A stretch of DNA of 64,000 nucleotides from Candidatus Defluviicoccus seviourii (GCA_900609035.2 UXAT02000052.1:82469-146468); one strand, 5' to 3'. Positions 8,731 to 17,347 are shown, counted from the first letter of the stretch. Notes: a model not told the origin generated them from the sequence alone. Numbers and translations: made by a program.

Positions 8731-9312
8731 ATGAGGCCGCATCATGCAGCCAACTCGGCGCCAGCAAAGCCGCTGAGAGCGCTCCGCACGGCCTCAATCA
8801 ACGATGGGACACGGCTGATGCTGGCGGCGCTGATGCTGATCGGGGCCGGCGCGCTGGTCATCGCGCTGATCGGGGAGCATGTGTTCCGGATCGAGCCGTG
8901 CGTTCTCTGTCTCTACCAACGCGTGCCTTACGTCATCGTCGCACTCGTCGCTGCCGCCGGGCTGGTCCTGCCACTGTCGCCGAAGATGCGCGGGCGAGCG
9001 ATCGTGCTGTGTGCCCTCGTACTCGCCGCCGGTGCGGCGCTTGCGTTTTACAGCGTCGGCGTTGAGGAACGGTGGTGGGCTGGCGTCGCGGGCTGCGAGG
9101 GGACGATTCCCTCGATCGCAACCGGCCAAAATCTTCAGGACCTCCTACGGCAATCGGCCGGCGGCTTGCGCGCCTGCGATGAGAATGTCTGGCGGCTGTT
9201 TGGCGTCTCGTTGGCCGGCTACAATGTGTTGGTGCAGGTTGTGGTTGCGCTCGCGTCTCTGGCGGGATTGCGGCGGCTACGCAGCCTCCGGCAACCGGGC
9301 TTCCAGCTGTGA
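8731..9312 (+). CDS. dsbB: DsbB-family disulfide bond formation protein
   Basis: 193 residues with four membrane helices. The first cysteine pair is CVLC (57-60) next to the quinone-site stretch YQRVPY, and the second pair is Cys122 and Cys149 in the second periplasmic loop. It would reoxidise DsbA and pass electrons to quinone. The N-terminal 25 residues are an unconserved cytoplasmic extension; an internal ATG at 8818 (Met30) could also serve as start. It overlaps the exporter gene by a GTGA junction. Confidence 0.83.
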   Translation: MRPHHAANSAPAKPLRALRTASINDGTRLMLAALMLIGAGALVIALIGEHVFRIEPCVLCLYQRVPYVIVALVAAAGLVLPLSPKMRGRAIVLCALVLAAGAALAFYSVGVEERWWAGVAGCEGTIPSIATGQNLQDLLRQSAGGLRACDENVWRLFGVSLAGYNVLVQVVVALASLAGLRRLRSLRQPGFQL

Positions 9313-10316
9313 CCCCGCACGACCACCTGCATGGCGATCTGCATGGGCATGGGCATGGACATGCGCACGGGCATCCGCATGCGCACGGGCATCCGCATGC
9401 GCACGGGCATGCGCACGGCCGTCCGTTTGCGCCAGCGGTCGCTCTCAACCTCGCGGTTGTCGCCGCCGAAGCCACCGCTGGTGTGCTAGCCGACTCGCTG
9501 GCGCTGATCGCCGATGCCGCCCATAACCTTGCCGATGTCGGCTCGTTGCTCCTGGCCTGGAGTGCCGATGGGCTTGCGCGCCGCGCGCCATCACCGCAGC
9601 GCACCTACGGCTTCGGCCGGGCGACGATCCTCGCCGCGCTGGTCAACGCGATTCTGCTGTTCGCCATCGTAGGCGGCCTCATGCTGGAGGCCGTGCAGCG
9701 CTTTCGCGACCCGCCGCCGGCAGCGGACGGCAACATCGTCATGCTGGTGGCGGCTTTGGCGCTGGCCGTCAATGCCGTCTCGGCTTGGCTGCTGGCGTCC
9801 GATCGGCATCGCGATCTCAACGTGCGGGCCGCCTTCCAGCACATGGTTGCCGACGCGGCGGTCTCTGCAGCCGTCATCATCGTCGGTGCGATCCTTTTGC
9901 TGACCGGCTGGCGGTGGGTCGATCCGCTGGCGAGTCTCCTGCTTGCGATCGGTATCGGCGTTTCCGGCTGGCGCGTGCTGCACGCCTCCTTCCACCTGGC
10001 CATCGATGGCGTGCCGCAGCACATCGATCGCGCCGGGGTGGAAGCGTACCTGCGCGGGATCGCCGGCGTCAGCGGGCTGCACGATCTGCACATCTGGGCG
10101 CTCAGCACGACCCGTGTCGCGCTGACCGCGCATCTCGTGATGCCCGCCGGCACACCCGACGATGCCTTCCTCGATCGCCTGGCCGGCAATCTCGCCGAGC
10201 ATTTCGGCATTGCGCATGCGACCATCCAGGTCGAGCGCGGCGACGGGCCGGAATGCCGCCTAGCCTGCGGGGAGCCGCATTCCGCCGCGCCCGCGGTCGC
10301 CGGCCAACTGGGCTGA
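9309..10316 (+). CDS. Cation diffusion facilitator with His-rich N terminus
   Basis: 335 residues, GTG start overlapping the dsbB stop. Residues 4-37 are almost all His/Gly/Ala. The transmembrane core has the metal-site motifs ADSLALIADAAHNLADV and HMVADA, and the C-terminal cytoplasmic domain ends about residue 315. It resembles CzcD/ZitB-type zinc exporters that work as proton antiporters. Its position in the ArsR-led run suggests metal-responsive expression. The exact metal cannot be read from sequence. Confidence 0.86.
   Translation: MTPHDHLHGDLHGHGHGHAHGHPHAHGHPHAHGHAHGRPFAPAVALNLAVVAAEATAGVLADSLALIADAAHNLADVGSLLLAWSADGLARRAPSPQRTYGFGRATILAALVNAILLFAIVGGLMLEAVQRFRDPPPAADGNIVMLVAALALAVNAVSAWLLASDRHRDLNVRAAFQHMVADAAVSAAVIIVGAILLLTGWRWVDPLASLLLAIGIGVSGWRVLHASFHLAIDGVPQHIDRAGVEAYLRGIAGVSGLHDLHIWALSTTRVALTAHLVMPAGTPDDAFLDRLAGNLAEHFGIAHATIQVERGDGPECRLACGEPHSAAPAVAGQLG
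9360..9413 (+). repeat. Three tandem 18-bp units encoding the His-rich segment
   Basis: Units at 9360-9377 and 9378-9395 are identical (CATGCGCACGGGCATCCG); 9396-9413 differs at one base. Each unit encodes HAHGHP or a close variant, so copy number sets the length of the metal-binding tail. Confidence 0.85.
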
Positions 10317-10352
10317 ATGGCAGCTGGGCTAAACGCCAGCTGGGCTTAACGA
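10305..10352 (+). repeat. Three tandem 16-bp units over the exporter stop codon
   Basis: CAACTGGGCTGAATGG, CAGCTGGGCTAAACGC and CAGCTGGGCTTAACGA lie end to end, the first containing the CDF stop (10314-10316). Each unit carries an in-frame or near-frame stop. Origin is probably slippage; no function seen. Confidence 0.6.
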
Positions 10353-10406
10353 CGGTACGTGCACGCCCGGCTTGCGGCAGGCTGCCGAAGCTTCCAGATT
10401 CCAGGC

Positions 10407-11546
10407 ATGCAGGAACCGACCTACCTCGACTATAACGCCGGCGCGCCGCTGAAGCCCGCGGCACGGGCGGCGATGGTGGAGGCGCTTGCCGTCACCTGTA
10501 ATCCGTCATCGGTGCACGCGTTCGGGCGGGCCGCCAGGCGCATCATCGAGGCTGCGCGAAGGGACGTCGCTGTTTTGCTGAACGCGCCGCCGAGCGCCGT
10601 CATCTTCACGTCCGGCGCGACGGAGGCCAACAATGCCGCGCTCAAAGCGGCAGCGCCGGGGCGGGTGCTGGTTTCGGCGATCGAACACCTCTCCATTCTG
10701 GCGGCTGTCCCGCAGGCGCAACGGCTGCCGGTGCTGCCGTCCGGCGTTATCGACCTCGCTGCGCTGGAGGATGTGCTCGCCGGGCCAGAGCCGGCGGAGC
10801 TCGTTGCGGTGATGGCGGTCAACAACGAGACCGGCGTTATCCAGCCGATCGCGGCCGTGGCGGCGCTGGCGCGGCGCTTCGGCGCCCGCCTCCACGTCGA
10901 TGCCGTCCAGGCAGCCGGGCGCATACCGCTTGACGCGCAGCACCTCGGCGTTGCGAGCATGAGCCTCTCCGCGCACAAGCTGGGCGGGCCGCAAGGTGCG
11001 GGTGCCCTCGTCCTCCTCGACGACGCGCGTTTCCGGCCGCTCATCAAGGGCGGCGGGCAGGAGCGCAGCCGCCGCGCCGGCACCGAGAACGTTGCCGCCA
11101 TCGCCGGCTTCGCGGCTGCCGCCCGGGAGGCGGCCCGGCTTGAGGAGCCCGCTCTCCTCGCTCCCCTGCGCGACCGCCTGGAAAGCCTCGTCACGGCGCT
11201 GGTGCCGGAAACGGTGGTGATTGCCGCTGCGAGCCCGCGCGTCGCCAACACGGCGTGCCTGAGCCTGCCCGGTGTCCGCGCGGAAACCCTTGTCATCGCG
11301 CTCGATCTCGAAGGCTACGCGGTGAGTGCCGGCGCCGCGTGCTCAAGCGGCAAGGTCAAGGCGTCCGACGTCCTGCAGGCGATGGGAGTCGCGCCGCAGG
11401 TTGCTGCCGGCGCAGTCCGCGTCAGCCTTGGCTGGACGACCGACGGCGCTGCAGTCGACGGTTTCGCAAACGCCTGGGAGCGGGTGGCGGCGCGGCTGGT
11501 GCCTCACCGCGGCGGGGACGATGCCCGGCTCCCGACAGCCGGCTGA
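10407..11546 (+). CDS. Cysteine desulfurase (IscS/NifS-like)
   Basis: 379 residues. A PLP enzyme that converts cysteine to alanine and a protein-bound persulfide. The PLP lysine is Lys191 in SAHKLGG, and Cys312 in GAACSSG is the persulfide-forming residue in a class I-type loop. The family start YLDYNAGAPL supports ATG 10407; the frame is open earlier but unconserved. mnmA lies 3.1 kb downstream on the same strand, so this enzyme could feed tRNA thiolation, but it could equally serve Fe-S assembly. Confidence 0.87.
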   Translation: MQEPTYLDYNAGAPLKPAARAAMVEALAVTCNPSSVHAFGRAARRIIEAARRDVAVLLNAPPSAVIFTSGATEANNAALKAAAPGRVLVSAIEHLSILAAVPQAQRLPVLPSGVIDLAALEDVLAGPEPAELVAVMAVNNETGVIQPIAAVAALARRFGARLHVDAVQAAGRIPLDAQHLGVASMSLSAHKLGGPQGAGALVLLDDARFRPLIKGGGQERSRRAGTENVAAIAGFAAAAREAARLEEPALLAPLRDRLESLVTALVPETVVIAAASPRVANTACLSLPGVRAETLVIALDLEGYAVSAGAACSSGKVKASDVLQAMGVAPQVAAGAVRVSLGWTTDGAAVDGFANAWERVAARLVPHRGGDDARLPTAG

Positions 11547-11558
11547 GGATAGGAACGC

Positions 11559-12704
11559 TTACGCGCAGCCGTCAATGGTCCGGCAGGCGCGCGTCCACTG
11601 CCGCATGCAATGCGCCATCTGGTGGAAAAAGCCGCGCACGGCATCGGACCAGAAGCGGCTGCTGGTCCGCTCGGCGAGCTCCTCCAGGCCATGGCTGAGC
11701 GCATCGTAGGTGTCGGCATAGGTCGTGCCGGAGAGGCGCGCTTGTGTCGTCAGCCAGGGGAGCACTTCTTCGAGCAGAAGAATGCAGGCCCACTCGCGGG
11801 TGGCGTCGTTGAGGTAGCTGTGCGAGTTGCGCCGATGTTCGGCCACCGGGGTGCCGACGCGGATGGCACCGCCCAGGTGTCGCGCGCACGCCTGAACGAA
11901 GTAGCCGGAGAAGATGTCGCCATAGCGGTCGATGGCGTTGCCGCCGATCTCGTAGCCCATGCGGACGAAATAGTAGGCGCCAAGGGCATCGCGCCGCAGC
12001 GCAGTGTTCTGCGTATTGATGGGTGACCAAGCCTTGGCGCCAAGCGTGACCGAGGGCGCCGTCACCGCGGTCGCCTGCGGCGGATTGACCAGCCAGGTAA
12101 TGGCGTCGCAGTCCGGATCCTTGAGCCACAGCCCGGCGTTGATGTGCACGGGCGCCAGGCTTTCCTGCCGCGTCGCGTTTTCGGCGCGATGGCGTGCCGC
12201 ATAGGGAAAGCCGCGCGGATAGACGGGGCCTGGCTTGGCGAAATCGAGCATGGTGCAGATGTTGAAATAGCCGGTCTCCGTCTGCACGAGCGGTGTATCG
12301 ACATCGTCGCGGCAGACGACCGCATGCTCGGCGAAGAAGTCCTCATCCGCATGCGGGAAATTGTCGTCATCGATCGAGATGACGAAGTCAGCGCCACTCT
12401 CGTAGGCCATCAGATAGCCGACGTTGCGCCGGTTGTCCGAGTTGAGCGGGATGAACGCGGGCGACAAGCCGAAACGGCCGGTGTACGCATCCTGCTCCGC
12501 GAGTGACGGGCAGCGGACATCCCATCCCCGGCTTTGCAATGTCCGGCAGCGTTCGATGGCGGCGTCCGGTGTCTTTTTGTCGATGATCAGATAGCACGTC
12601 ACCTGGTCGAGGTGGCCATAACGGGCGAAGTTCTCGTAACAGGCATCGAGGACGACCGGATCGTTGATCGTCGTCAAGACCAAAGCAGCGGTACGATCAG
12701 TCAT
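11559..12704 (-). CDS. GT-A-type glycosyltransferase-like protein
   Basis: 381 residues. An N-terminal Rossmann-like half (LVLTTINDPVVLDA) leads to SIDDDN near residue 113, the DxD-type metal and nucleotide-sugar site. The middle resembles reversibly glycosylated polypeptide or STELLO-like proteins, but I cannot fix the subfamily. It has no signal peptide. It lies 45 bases downstream of the methyltransferase-glycosyltransferase fusion and is probably cotranscribed with it, suggesting joint work on a surface glycan. Convergent with the desulfurase gene (12-base gap). Confidence 0.6.
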   Translation of the reverse strand: MTDRTAALVLTTINDPVVLDACYENFARYGHLDQVTCYLIIDKKTPDAAIERCRTLQSRGWDVRCPSLAEQDAYTGRFGLSPAFIPLNSDNRRNVGYLMAYESGADFVISIDDDNFPHADEDFFAEHAVVCRDDVDTPLVQTETGYFNICTMLDFAKPGPVYPRGFPYAARHRAENATRQESLAPVHINAGLWLKDPDCDAITWLVNPPQATAVTAPSVTLGAKAWSPINTQNTALRRDALGAYYFVRMGYEIGGNAIDRYGDIFSGYFVQACARHLGGAIRVGTPVAEHRRNSHSYLNDATREWACILLLEEVLPWLTTQARLSGTTYADTYDALSHGLEELAERTSSRFWSDAVRGFFHQMAHCMRQWTRACRTIDGCA

Positions 12705-12749
12705 TCACGTGTTCCGACACTAAAGCGCACCAACAAACTGTGCGCACAC

Positions 12750-14393
12750 CTACTCGCCAGCGCGAGTGAGTTGTTGAGAAGAAGCGAGATTGTCGAAATA
12801 ACTGCGCCAGTCGTCTTTGTTCTTGATAAGCTCTCTGTACTTCATCGCCTCGTGCTTCTCGCCTTGATATTTCACGATCATGCCGGTATCGGGGTCAAAT
12901 CGACCCCAGGACCAGCTTGATGGATCGTTGGTGCCACGCACCGTGAACATGACGTAGGGGAATCGGCGAACCCGCCGGGCCAGACCCCGCTTGGTGAACT
13001 GGAAACGCAGGTAGCGCTCAATATTCCACTGGTTGTAGCGCCGCATCTCGGTGAGGAGAGCTTTGGGCCGCACGACGATGTCATCGATCAGGCTCAAGGC
13101 CGGTTCGAGATCGTTCGCCGATACGACCAGATGACGGTCCGTGAAACCGCCGTAGTCCTCCCCGTTGGGGATCCACAGCGCGTCGCGGTCGAGCACGTCG
13201 ATGGGCGGGTGCGGCGAGAAGTAGAAGAAGTCCGATCGCGTAATGATGAAACGATCATACTGCGCGATGAGACCATCCTTGCGGAGGTGGTGCAGAAGCA
13301 GCCAGCGGAAAAAGATCTGGATGCTGCCGGAGCCGGGTTGGGAATTATCGCCCTTGATGCCGCCCAGCCACTGGTTGCCGACCGAAAGCAGCGTTCGCCA
13401 ATCGTCGGCGCCGCCCAATACATCGCGCGCCAGCTCAAAGCCGTCGCCGTAGTCTGTGAACTCTGGAACGGTCCAGCGGTGGCGGGCGTTGACGAAGTAC
13501 GGATTGGTCGTATCGAAGCGCTCGTCGGTGCCGATACACACGGCGAGATCGGCGTTCAGCTCATCGAGAACATTCTGTTTGAAGTTCTGCCACGTGAGTT
13601 CGTGCGCGCGGAGCTGGCCCAGCATGCAAACGAGCACCCGCTCCCCGCTCTTTGGCTGTGCGGCCAGAGGCGCCGGCGCTTTCGCCGTGTTTGCCGCCGG
13701 GCATGTCGCCGGCATCGTCGCCTCGCTGGGGCTGGCGGCCGGCTGCACCGGTTTCGCCATCGGCCGGCGCTGGAGGAAGGTCCACAACGTGTCGGTGCCG
13801 GCGGCAGTCGGGATGGAGAGATCCAAGCCCTTCGGCGTCTCGAGACCGGCCCGGCGGATCAACTCCAGCCACATCCGCTTGCCGAACACGCTGGTGTGGT
13901 TGGGGTGGGCCTCTTGTCCGCAGGCCGTGTCGGAGGCGTGCATTTCCAGATAGAGGACGCCCCCCGGCCGCAGGACGCGGAACAGTTCGGTCAGGGTGAA
14001 CAGCGGCATCGCGCTCCGGTTAAGGACCCGCGGGCACCAGATGAGATCAAAGCTTTCCGGCTCGAAATCGAGAAACGAGGGATCCATCTCCCGCGCGTCG
14101 AAGCCAAGCCGGCGGCAGTGCGCGACGTCCTGCGGGCTGCCGATGCCGACCGCGCGCAGCCCAGCGTTCTGGAACAGGCCCAAGGCCGTGCCGCGGCCGC
14201 ACGCGGTGTCCAGCACGCGCGCGCCTGCCGGCACCTGGAATGTTGAGCAGAGCCGCTCATACATCATCAGGCAGAGCGACTCTTCGAGCTCCGGAGTGAG
14301 GGCCGGGGCGGCGTCGCGTTTCAGCTCAGAGAGGAAGCTGTCGAGCCGCGCGTACTTCTCTAGGGCGAACGGCTTGCTGAGGGGCGTACCCAT
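12750..14393 (-). CDS. SAM methyltransferase fused to a WavE-like glycan domain
   Basis: 547 residues. Residues about 40-205 form a class I methyltransferase with motif I VLDTACGRGTALG, then LRPGGVLYLEMHASD. An Ala/Pro-rich linker (about 215-245) joins it to a second domain starting GERVLVCMLGQLRAH that resembles WavE lipopolysaccharide-synthesis proteins (DRFIITRSDFFY). This arrangement suggests a cytoplasmic enzyme that modifies a surface polysaccharide. Two separate genes may have fused. Divergent from mnmA across a 295-base gap in which I see no further feature. Confidence 0.65.
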   Translation of the reverse strand: MGTPLSKPFALEKYARLDSFLSELKRDAAPALTPELEESLCLMMYERLCSTFQVPAGARVLDTACGRGTALGLFQNAGLRAVGIGSPQDVAHCRRLGFDAREMDPSFLDFEPESFDLIWCPRVLNRSAMPLFTLTELFRVLRPGGVLYLEMHASDTACGQEAHPNHTSVFGKRMWLELIRRAGLETPKGLDLSIPTAAGTDTLWTFLQRRPMAKPVQPAASPSEATMPATCPAANTAKAPAPLAAQPKSGERVLVCMLGQLRAHELTWQNFKQNVLDELNADLAVCIGTDERFDTTNPYFVNARHRWTVPEFTDYGDGFELARDVLGGADDWRTLLSVGNQWLGGIKGDNSQPGSGSIQIFFRWLLLHHLRKDGLIAQYDRFIITRSDFFYFSPHPPIDVLDRDALWIPNGEDYGGFTDRHLVVSANDLEPALSLIDDIVVRPKALLTEMRRYNQWNIERYLRFQFTKRGLARRVRRFPYVMFTVRGTNDPSSWSWGRFDPDTGMIVKYQGEKHEAMKYRELIKNKDDWRSYFDNLASSQQLTRAGE

Positions 14394-14688
14394 GGTCTTG
14401 CGGATCCCAAGTCCTTCTGGCGATAGTGCGGCTTTGCCGCCATGCGACGGCGACCGGCCGGCCGCTGCGGTTGAGCGGCGTGCGGGCGATTGCTGGTCGT
14501 CAGCGCCTTACTGTGCCAAGAAAGGCCTTAAACCCTGGTAAAGGCGCAATCGGCGTGCACTGCGGCAGCGAGGACATGAAGCGGAGAGATCGTGCGTTGA
14601 GTGAGAGTTGGGCATCAGCTTCGGCCATCGGGCAGCCACCGCCGGCCGGTTGCCGCCGCCGCCCGGTTCGGCATCGGTTCGCCCCCGC

Positions 14689-15822
14689 ATGATCGATCTC
14701 GGCCTCAAGAAACCGCGCGGCCGCACACGCGTCGTCGTCGCCATGTCGGGCGGCGTCGATTCCGCCACCTCGGCGGCGCTCCTCAAGGAAGCGGGTTACG
14801 ACGTCGTCGGCATCACGCTGCAGCTCTACGATCATGGCCAGACGATGCGGCGGCCGGGCAGTTGCTGCGCCGCCGACGACATCCTCGATGCGCGCGCGAT
14901 CGCCGACCAGATCGGCATTCCGCACTATGTCCTCGACGCCGAGGAGCGCTTCCGGGCCAAAGTGATGGAGTCCTTCGCCGACAGCTATCTGGCCGGCGAG
15001 ACGCCGATCCCGTGCGTGCTCTGCAACCAACACCTGAAGTTCGGCGATCTGCTGGCGACGGCGCGCGACCTCGGCGCCGATGCGGTCGCGACCGGGCATT
15101 ACGCGCTGCGCGTTGACGGCAGGCAGGGGCCGGAGCTGCACTGCGCGCGGGACCGCAACCGCGATCAGAGCTACTTCCTGTTCGCGACCACGCGGGAGCA
15201 GCTGGCGCGGCTCCACTTTCCCTTGGGCGGCCTGTCGAAGGCCGAGACCCGCGCCCATGCCGCGCGCTTAAGCGTGCCGGTCGCGCGAAAGCGGGCGAGC
15301 CAGGACATCTGCTTCGTGCCCGGGGGTGATTATGGCGCCGTCATCGCCAGGCTGCGCCCCGATGCGGCCCAAGCGGGCGAGATCGTCCATGTCGACGGCC
15401 GCGTGCTGGGCCGCCACGCCGGCATCCACCACTACACAGTCGGCCAGCGCAAGGGCCTCGGCATCGCCGGCGGCGAACCGCTCTATGTCGTGCGCCTCCA
15501 GCCGGCTGAGCGGCGCGTCGTCGTCGGCCCCAAGGAGGCGCTGGCCTGCAGCGTCGTTTCGCTACGCGCCGTCAACTGGCTGGGCGATCCGTTGACGGAT
15601 GCGGAGCGCGAAGCGGGCATTGCGGTTCAGGTCCGGCTGCGCTCGACTCAAGGGTTGGCTGACGCGCGCGTCGTGCTTAGCGCCGACGGCAGCGCGCGCG
15701 TGCATCTCCAGACTGCACAACATGCAGTCGCACCCGGCCAGGCGTGCGTTTTCTATCTCGGCGAGCGGGTGCTGGGCGGCGGCTGGATCAGCGGCGCGGA
15801 AGCGCTGCCGTCGGCGCCGTAG
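14689..15822 (+). CDS. mnmA: tRNA-specific 2-thiouridylase
   Basis: 377 residues. MnmA puts sulfur on U34 of tRNA-Lys, -Glu and -Gln, using persulfide sulfur that originates at a cysteine desulfurase. The PP-loop SGGVDS is at 20-25; the catalytic cysteines are in IPCVLCN and [11 protein letters not shown], and TVGQRKG is the tRNA-contact motif. ATG 14689 fits the family start; no clear Shine-Dalgarno is visible. It lies 25 bases before the tRNA-Leu remnant. Confidence 0.92.
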   Translation: MIDLGLKKPRGRTRVVVAMSGGVDSATSAALLKEAGYDVVGITLQLYDHGQTMRRPGSCCAADDILDARAIADQIGIPHYVLDAEERFRAKVMESFADSYLAGETPIPCVLCNQHLKFGDLLATARDLGADAVATGHYALRVDGRQGPELHCARDRNRDQSYFLFATTREQLARLHFPLGGLSKAETRAHAARLSVPVARKRASQDICFVPGGDYGAVIARLRPDAAQAGEIVHVDGRVLGRHAGIHHYTVGQRKGLGIAGGEPLYVVRLQPAERRVVVGPKEALACSVVSLRAVNWLGDPLTDAEREAGIAVQVRLRSTQGLADARVVLSADGSARVHLQTAQHAVAPGQACVFYLGERVLGGGWISGAEALPSAP

Positions 15823-15847
15823 CGAGGCGCGCCGGCCTCGCTATCGC

Positions 15848-15903
15848 TGGTGCCCGCGGGGGGACTCGAACCCCCACTCCGTTGCCGGAAACGGATTTTA
15901 AGT
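15848..15903 (-). pseudogene. 3' half of host tRNA-Leu(UAA), split by the prophage
   Basis: On the minus strand this reads from the anticodon loop (CTTAAAA) through the 3' anticodon stem, a long class II variable arm, a T arm with TTCGAGT, the 7-base acceptor strand CGCGGGC, A73 and an encoded CCA (15848-15850). Joined at the 8-base core to 50983-51020 it restores a perfect class II tRNA-Leu: acceptor GCCCGCG/CGCGGGC and anticodon stem ACGGA/TCCGT. Neither half alone can be a tRNA. Confidence 0.92.
15896..15903. other. attL core
   Basis: TTTTAAGT, identical to 50983-50990. It covers the anticodon loop and adjoining base of the split tRNA-Leu(UAA). Identity ends at 8 bases on both sides, much shorter than in phages that restore the tRNA 3' end. 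Confidence 0.85.
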
Positions 15904-15925
15904 GCTCTGCTATGTTAGTATTTTC

Positions 15926-15960
15926 AGTGGGTTAAGGACTTTACACAAACAGTTACACAA
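15926..15960 (+). promoter_or_regulatory. Candidate integrase arm-type sites, left
   Basis: AGTGGGTTAAG (15926-15936) recurs in the same orientation near attR (50944-50954). TACACAA occurs twice here (15942-15948, 15954-15960) and twice near attR. Paired short repeats flanking both cores are what arm-binding sites of a tyrosine recombinase look like. Confidence 0.5.
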
Positions 15961-16040
15961 AAACAGAGGGAGCGAGCAGCCCTACAATGCCCCCTCTGTC
16001 CTTGTTGCCCCCTCCGTCGTGAGAGAGTAAAGCGACGGTT

Positions 16041-16223
16041 TTACTGGGCAGGTGTTGGGGTTGGGGTTTCAGTTGGGGCAACGGTGTCTGCTACGCCCTC
16101 AATCACAGTAGTAACGGTTTTAGAATCAATGTTTAGACCAAAATAACCGCCGAGGCCTATGATTAAGGCGACGACGATCGCTACAACGGTCTTTTTGATC
16201 CAAGATTTTTGTGTTGGTTCCAT
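16041..16223 (-). CDS. Small single-span membrane protein
   Basis: 60 residues: a basic N terminus (KSWIKK), one membrane helix (about 12-30), a short soluble part and a Pro/Thr tail (PTETPTPTPAQ). A CTAAATA late-promoter heptamer lies 40 bases upstream on the same strand, and GGAG is present before the ATG. Late expression, small size and a single helix make a holin or other lysis role possible, but there is no family match that I recognise. Confidence 0.7.
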   Translation of the reverse strand: MEPTQKSWIKKTVVAIVVALIIGLGGYFGLNIDSKTVTTVIEGVADTVAPTETPTPTPAQ

Positions 16224-16263
16224 AGAAGTTCTCCTTAAAGGATTGGCAAATGTTTCAACAAGT

Positions 16264-16270
16264 ATTTAGT
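16264..16270 (-). promoter_or_regulatory. Late-promoter heptamer for the small membrane gene
   Basis: Minus strand reads CTAAATACTT. One of twelve copies placed upstream of phage genes and attributed to the gp55-like sigma factor. Distance to the ATG at 16223 is 40 bases. Confidence 0.7.
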
Positions 16271-16279
16271 TAAGGTAAT

Positions 16280-16386
16280 ACCCCCTAACATTGCTGCTAG
16301 GGGCATCTTTGGTAGAGTGGCTCCTTGCGACGGAGAGTAATGTATCTTGGTAGATGCCGCCGCCTAAGAAACTGTCGGCACCGCAA
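16280..16386 (-). ncRNA. Candidate structured RNA under a late promoter
   Basis: Between two minus-strand late heptamers there is no ORF. The transcript from the heptamer at 16390-16396 would contain a long stem (GGCATCT at 16302-16308 with AGATGCC at 16352-16358) enclosing a CTCC/GGAG hairpin, followed by a CCCCTA/TAGGGG hairpin (16282-16303). It looks superficially tRNA-like but has no T arm. It could be a small RNA or a long structured leader. Confidence 0.4.
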
Positions 16387-16389
16387 AAG

Positions 16390-16396
16390 TATTTAG
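16390..16396 (-). promoter_or_regulatory. Late-promoter heptamer before the structured RNA
   Basis: Minus strand reads GGGCTAAATACTTTTGC. No protein gene starts within 160 bases downstream, so it appears to serve the structured region 16280-16386 and then the membrane gene. Confidence 0.6.
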
Positions 16397-16441
16397 CCCT
16401 CATTTTTAAGTGAACTACCAAGCACCTAAAGGAACTTGGTT

Positions 16442-16747
16442 TTAGGCGAGCGGTTTAAATAAATTTGTAAAGTGTTTTAGCCGCATTACAACAAGGTAGT
16501 CTTGATTGTCTTGTTTTACAGCAAGGTAATCAGCACTTTCAAGGTTGTCATAAAGAAACTTAAACCCTGCTTTACGCACCTTTACTTCAATCTTCTGGCC
16601 CGAGTCTAATTCAATGTCGCCAGCAAACTTACCGCCAACAGCACCTGACAGAGGAATACGGGAGCAAGGAATACCTGCCTCTTTAAGTTTCTTAACGAGG
16701 TTGGCTTCTCCTCTATAACCTTTTGATTTACTTTTCATTCCGCTCAT
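16442..16747 (-). CDS. Hjc-like Holliday junction resolvase / PD-(D/E)XK nuclease
   Basis: About 101 residues starting at the ATG of a TAATG junction with the preceding gene; GGAGG lies 9 bases upstream, which decides this start over a longer frame. Catalytic-looking residues are the Glu in YRGEANLV, GD in KFAGDIEL and the E-x-K of IEVKVR, the layout of archaeal-type Hjc resolvases and related phage nucleases. It would resolve branched DNA before packaging. Confidence 0.65.
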   Translation of the reverse strand: MSGMKSKSKGYRGEANLVKKLKEAGIPCSRIPLSGAVGGKFAGDIELDSGQKIEVKVRKAGFKFLYDNLESADYLAVKQDNQDYLVVMRLKHFTNLFKPLA

Positions 16748-17025
16748 TACTTTTGTCCTCCCCAGGTTAGTTTGAATAGAATTTGTTGTGTTTCGGTCCA
16801 AGTGTCGTAGCAGAGGTTAGTGATTTTGTTTTCTTTTAGCCAAGACTTTAAGGGTTCATTTTGGAGATTGTAGCCATTCAGAAACCAAATCTCTTGCCCT
16901 TTTTGACCGGATTCAGACCATTCCTGACAGGCTGGTCCATCGATTCGGTGTTTGCGGTCATTTAGGAACCAAATCTCTGCGTGTTTTTGTCCGGATTCAT
17001 AATACTGGATGATTGGATTAGTCAT
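16747..17025 (-). CDS. MORN-like repeat protein
   Basis: 92 residues with two and a half copies of a 25-residue repeat of the form YYESGQKxxEIWFLNDRKHRIDGPA. Repeats with SGQK...EIWFLNG...DGPA are common in uncharacterised phage proteins and resemble MORN/YwqK repeats. Its end is coupled to the resolvase gene (TAATG). Function unknown. Confidence 0.7.
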   Translation of the reverse strand: MTNPIIQYYESGQKHAEIWFLNDRKHRIDGPACQEWSESGQKGQEIWFLNGYNLQNEPLKSWLKENKITNLCYDTWTETQQILFKLTWGGQK

Positions 17026-17104
17026 TTAGTGTTTCCAATAAATGTAAAAACTGTTCAAACAACTCGTCTAGTGCTATGTCATCTAACTGACGAAAAAACT
17101 TCAT
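17018..17104 (-). CDS. Possible 28-residue leader peptide
   Basis: ATG at 17104, acidic and hydrophobic peptide MKFFRQLDDIALDELFEQFL..., stop overlapping the start of the MORN-like gene by ATGACTAA. It would couple translation of that gene. Too short for certainty. Confidence 0.3.
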   Translation of the reverse strand: MKFFRQLDDIALDELFEQFLHLLETLND

Positions 17105-17130
17105 CAATCTCTTCTTGCGTTGGGTGAAAA

Positions 17131-17310
17131 TTATTCTGCTTCATTTTCGTTTCCTTGGCGACGACGACGCATATACTCACGCATATACTGTCTATGCTTT
17201 TTTGTTTCTTCTGCATCACGTAACAAACACTCACGTTGATCGTTTAGAAAGCGAATAGCATCATCCAATTTGCTGATGGTGTAGTCTAAAAGTTCTTTGT
17301 TTATGTTCAT
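17131..17310 (-). CDS. Small basic coiled-coil protein, 59 aa
   Basis: ATG at 17310, ending in TAA at 17131. Helical heptad-like N terminus (LLDYTISKLDDAIRFL) and a basic C-terminal block (RQYMREYMRRRRQ) that could bind nucleic acid. A late heptamer at 17341-17347 lies 30 bases upstream on the same strand. No known family. Confidence 0.55.
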   Translation of the reverse strand: MNINKELLDYTISKLDDAIRFLNDQRECLLRDAEETKKHRQYMREYMRRRRQGNENEAE

Positions 17311-17340
17311 TGTTAAACTCCATTTAACTTTAACATATGT

Positions 17341-17347
17341 TATTTAG
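17341..17347 (-). promoter_or_regulatory. Late-promoter heptamer
   Basis: Minus strand reads GAAATGCTAAATAACAT. The TAA stop of the preceding gene (17344-17346) is embedded in the heptamer, as in two other copies. It would drive the run of small genes 17310 to 16442. Confidence 0.6.

Noticed and set aside
9360..9413. Short tandem repeats, possible CRISPR
   Set aside because: The units are contiguous with no spacers and encode the His-rich tail of the CDF exporter.
16302..16358. tRNA-like fold with a 7-bp acceptor-like stem
   Set aside because: There is no T arm, the anticodon-like stem has only four good pairs and there is no CCA end; kept only as part of a structured RNA candidate.
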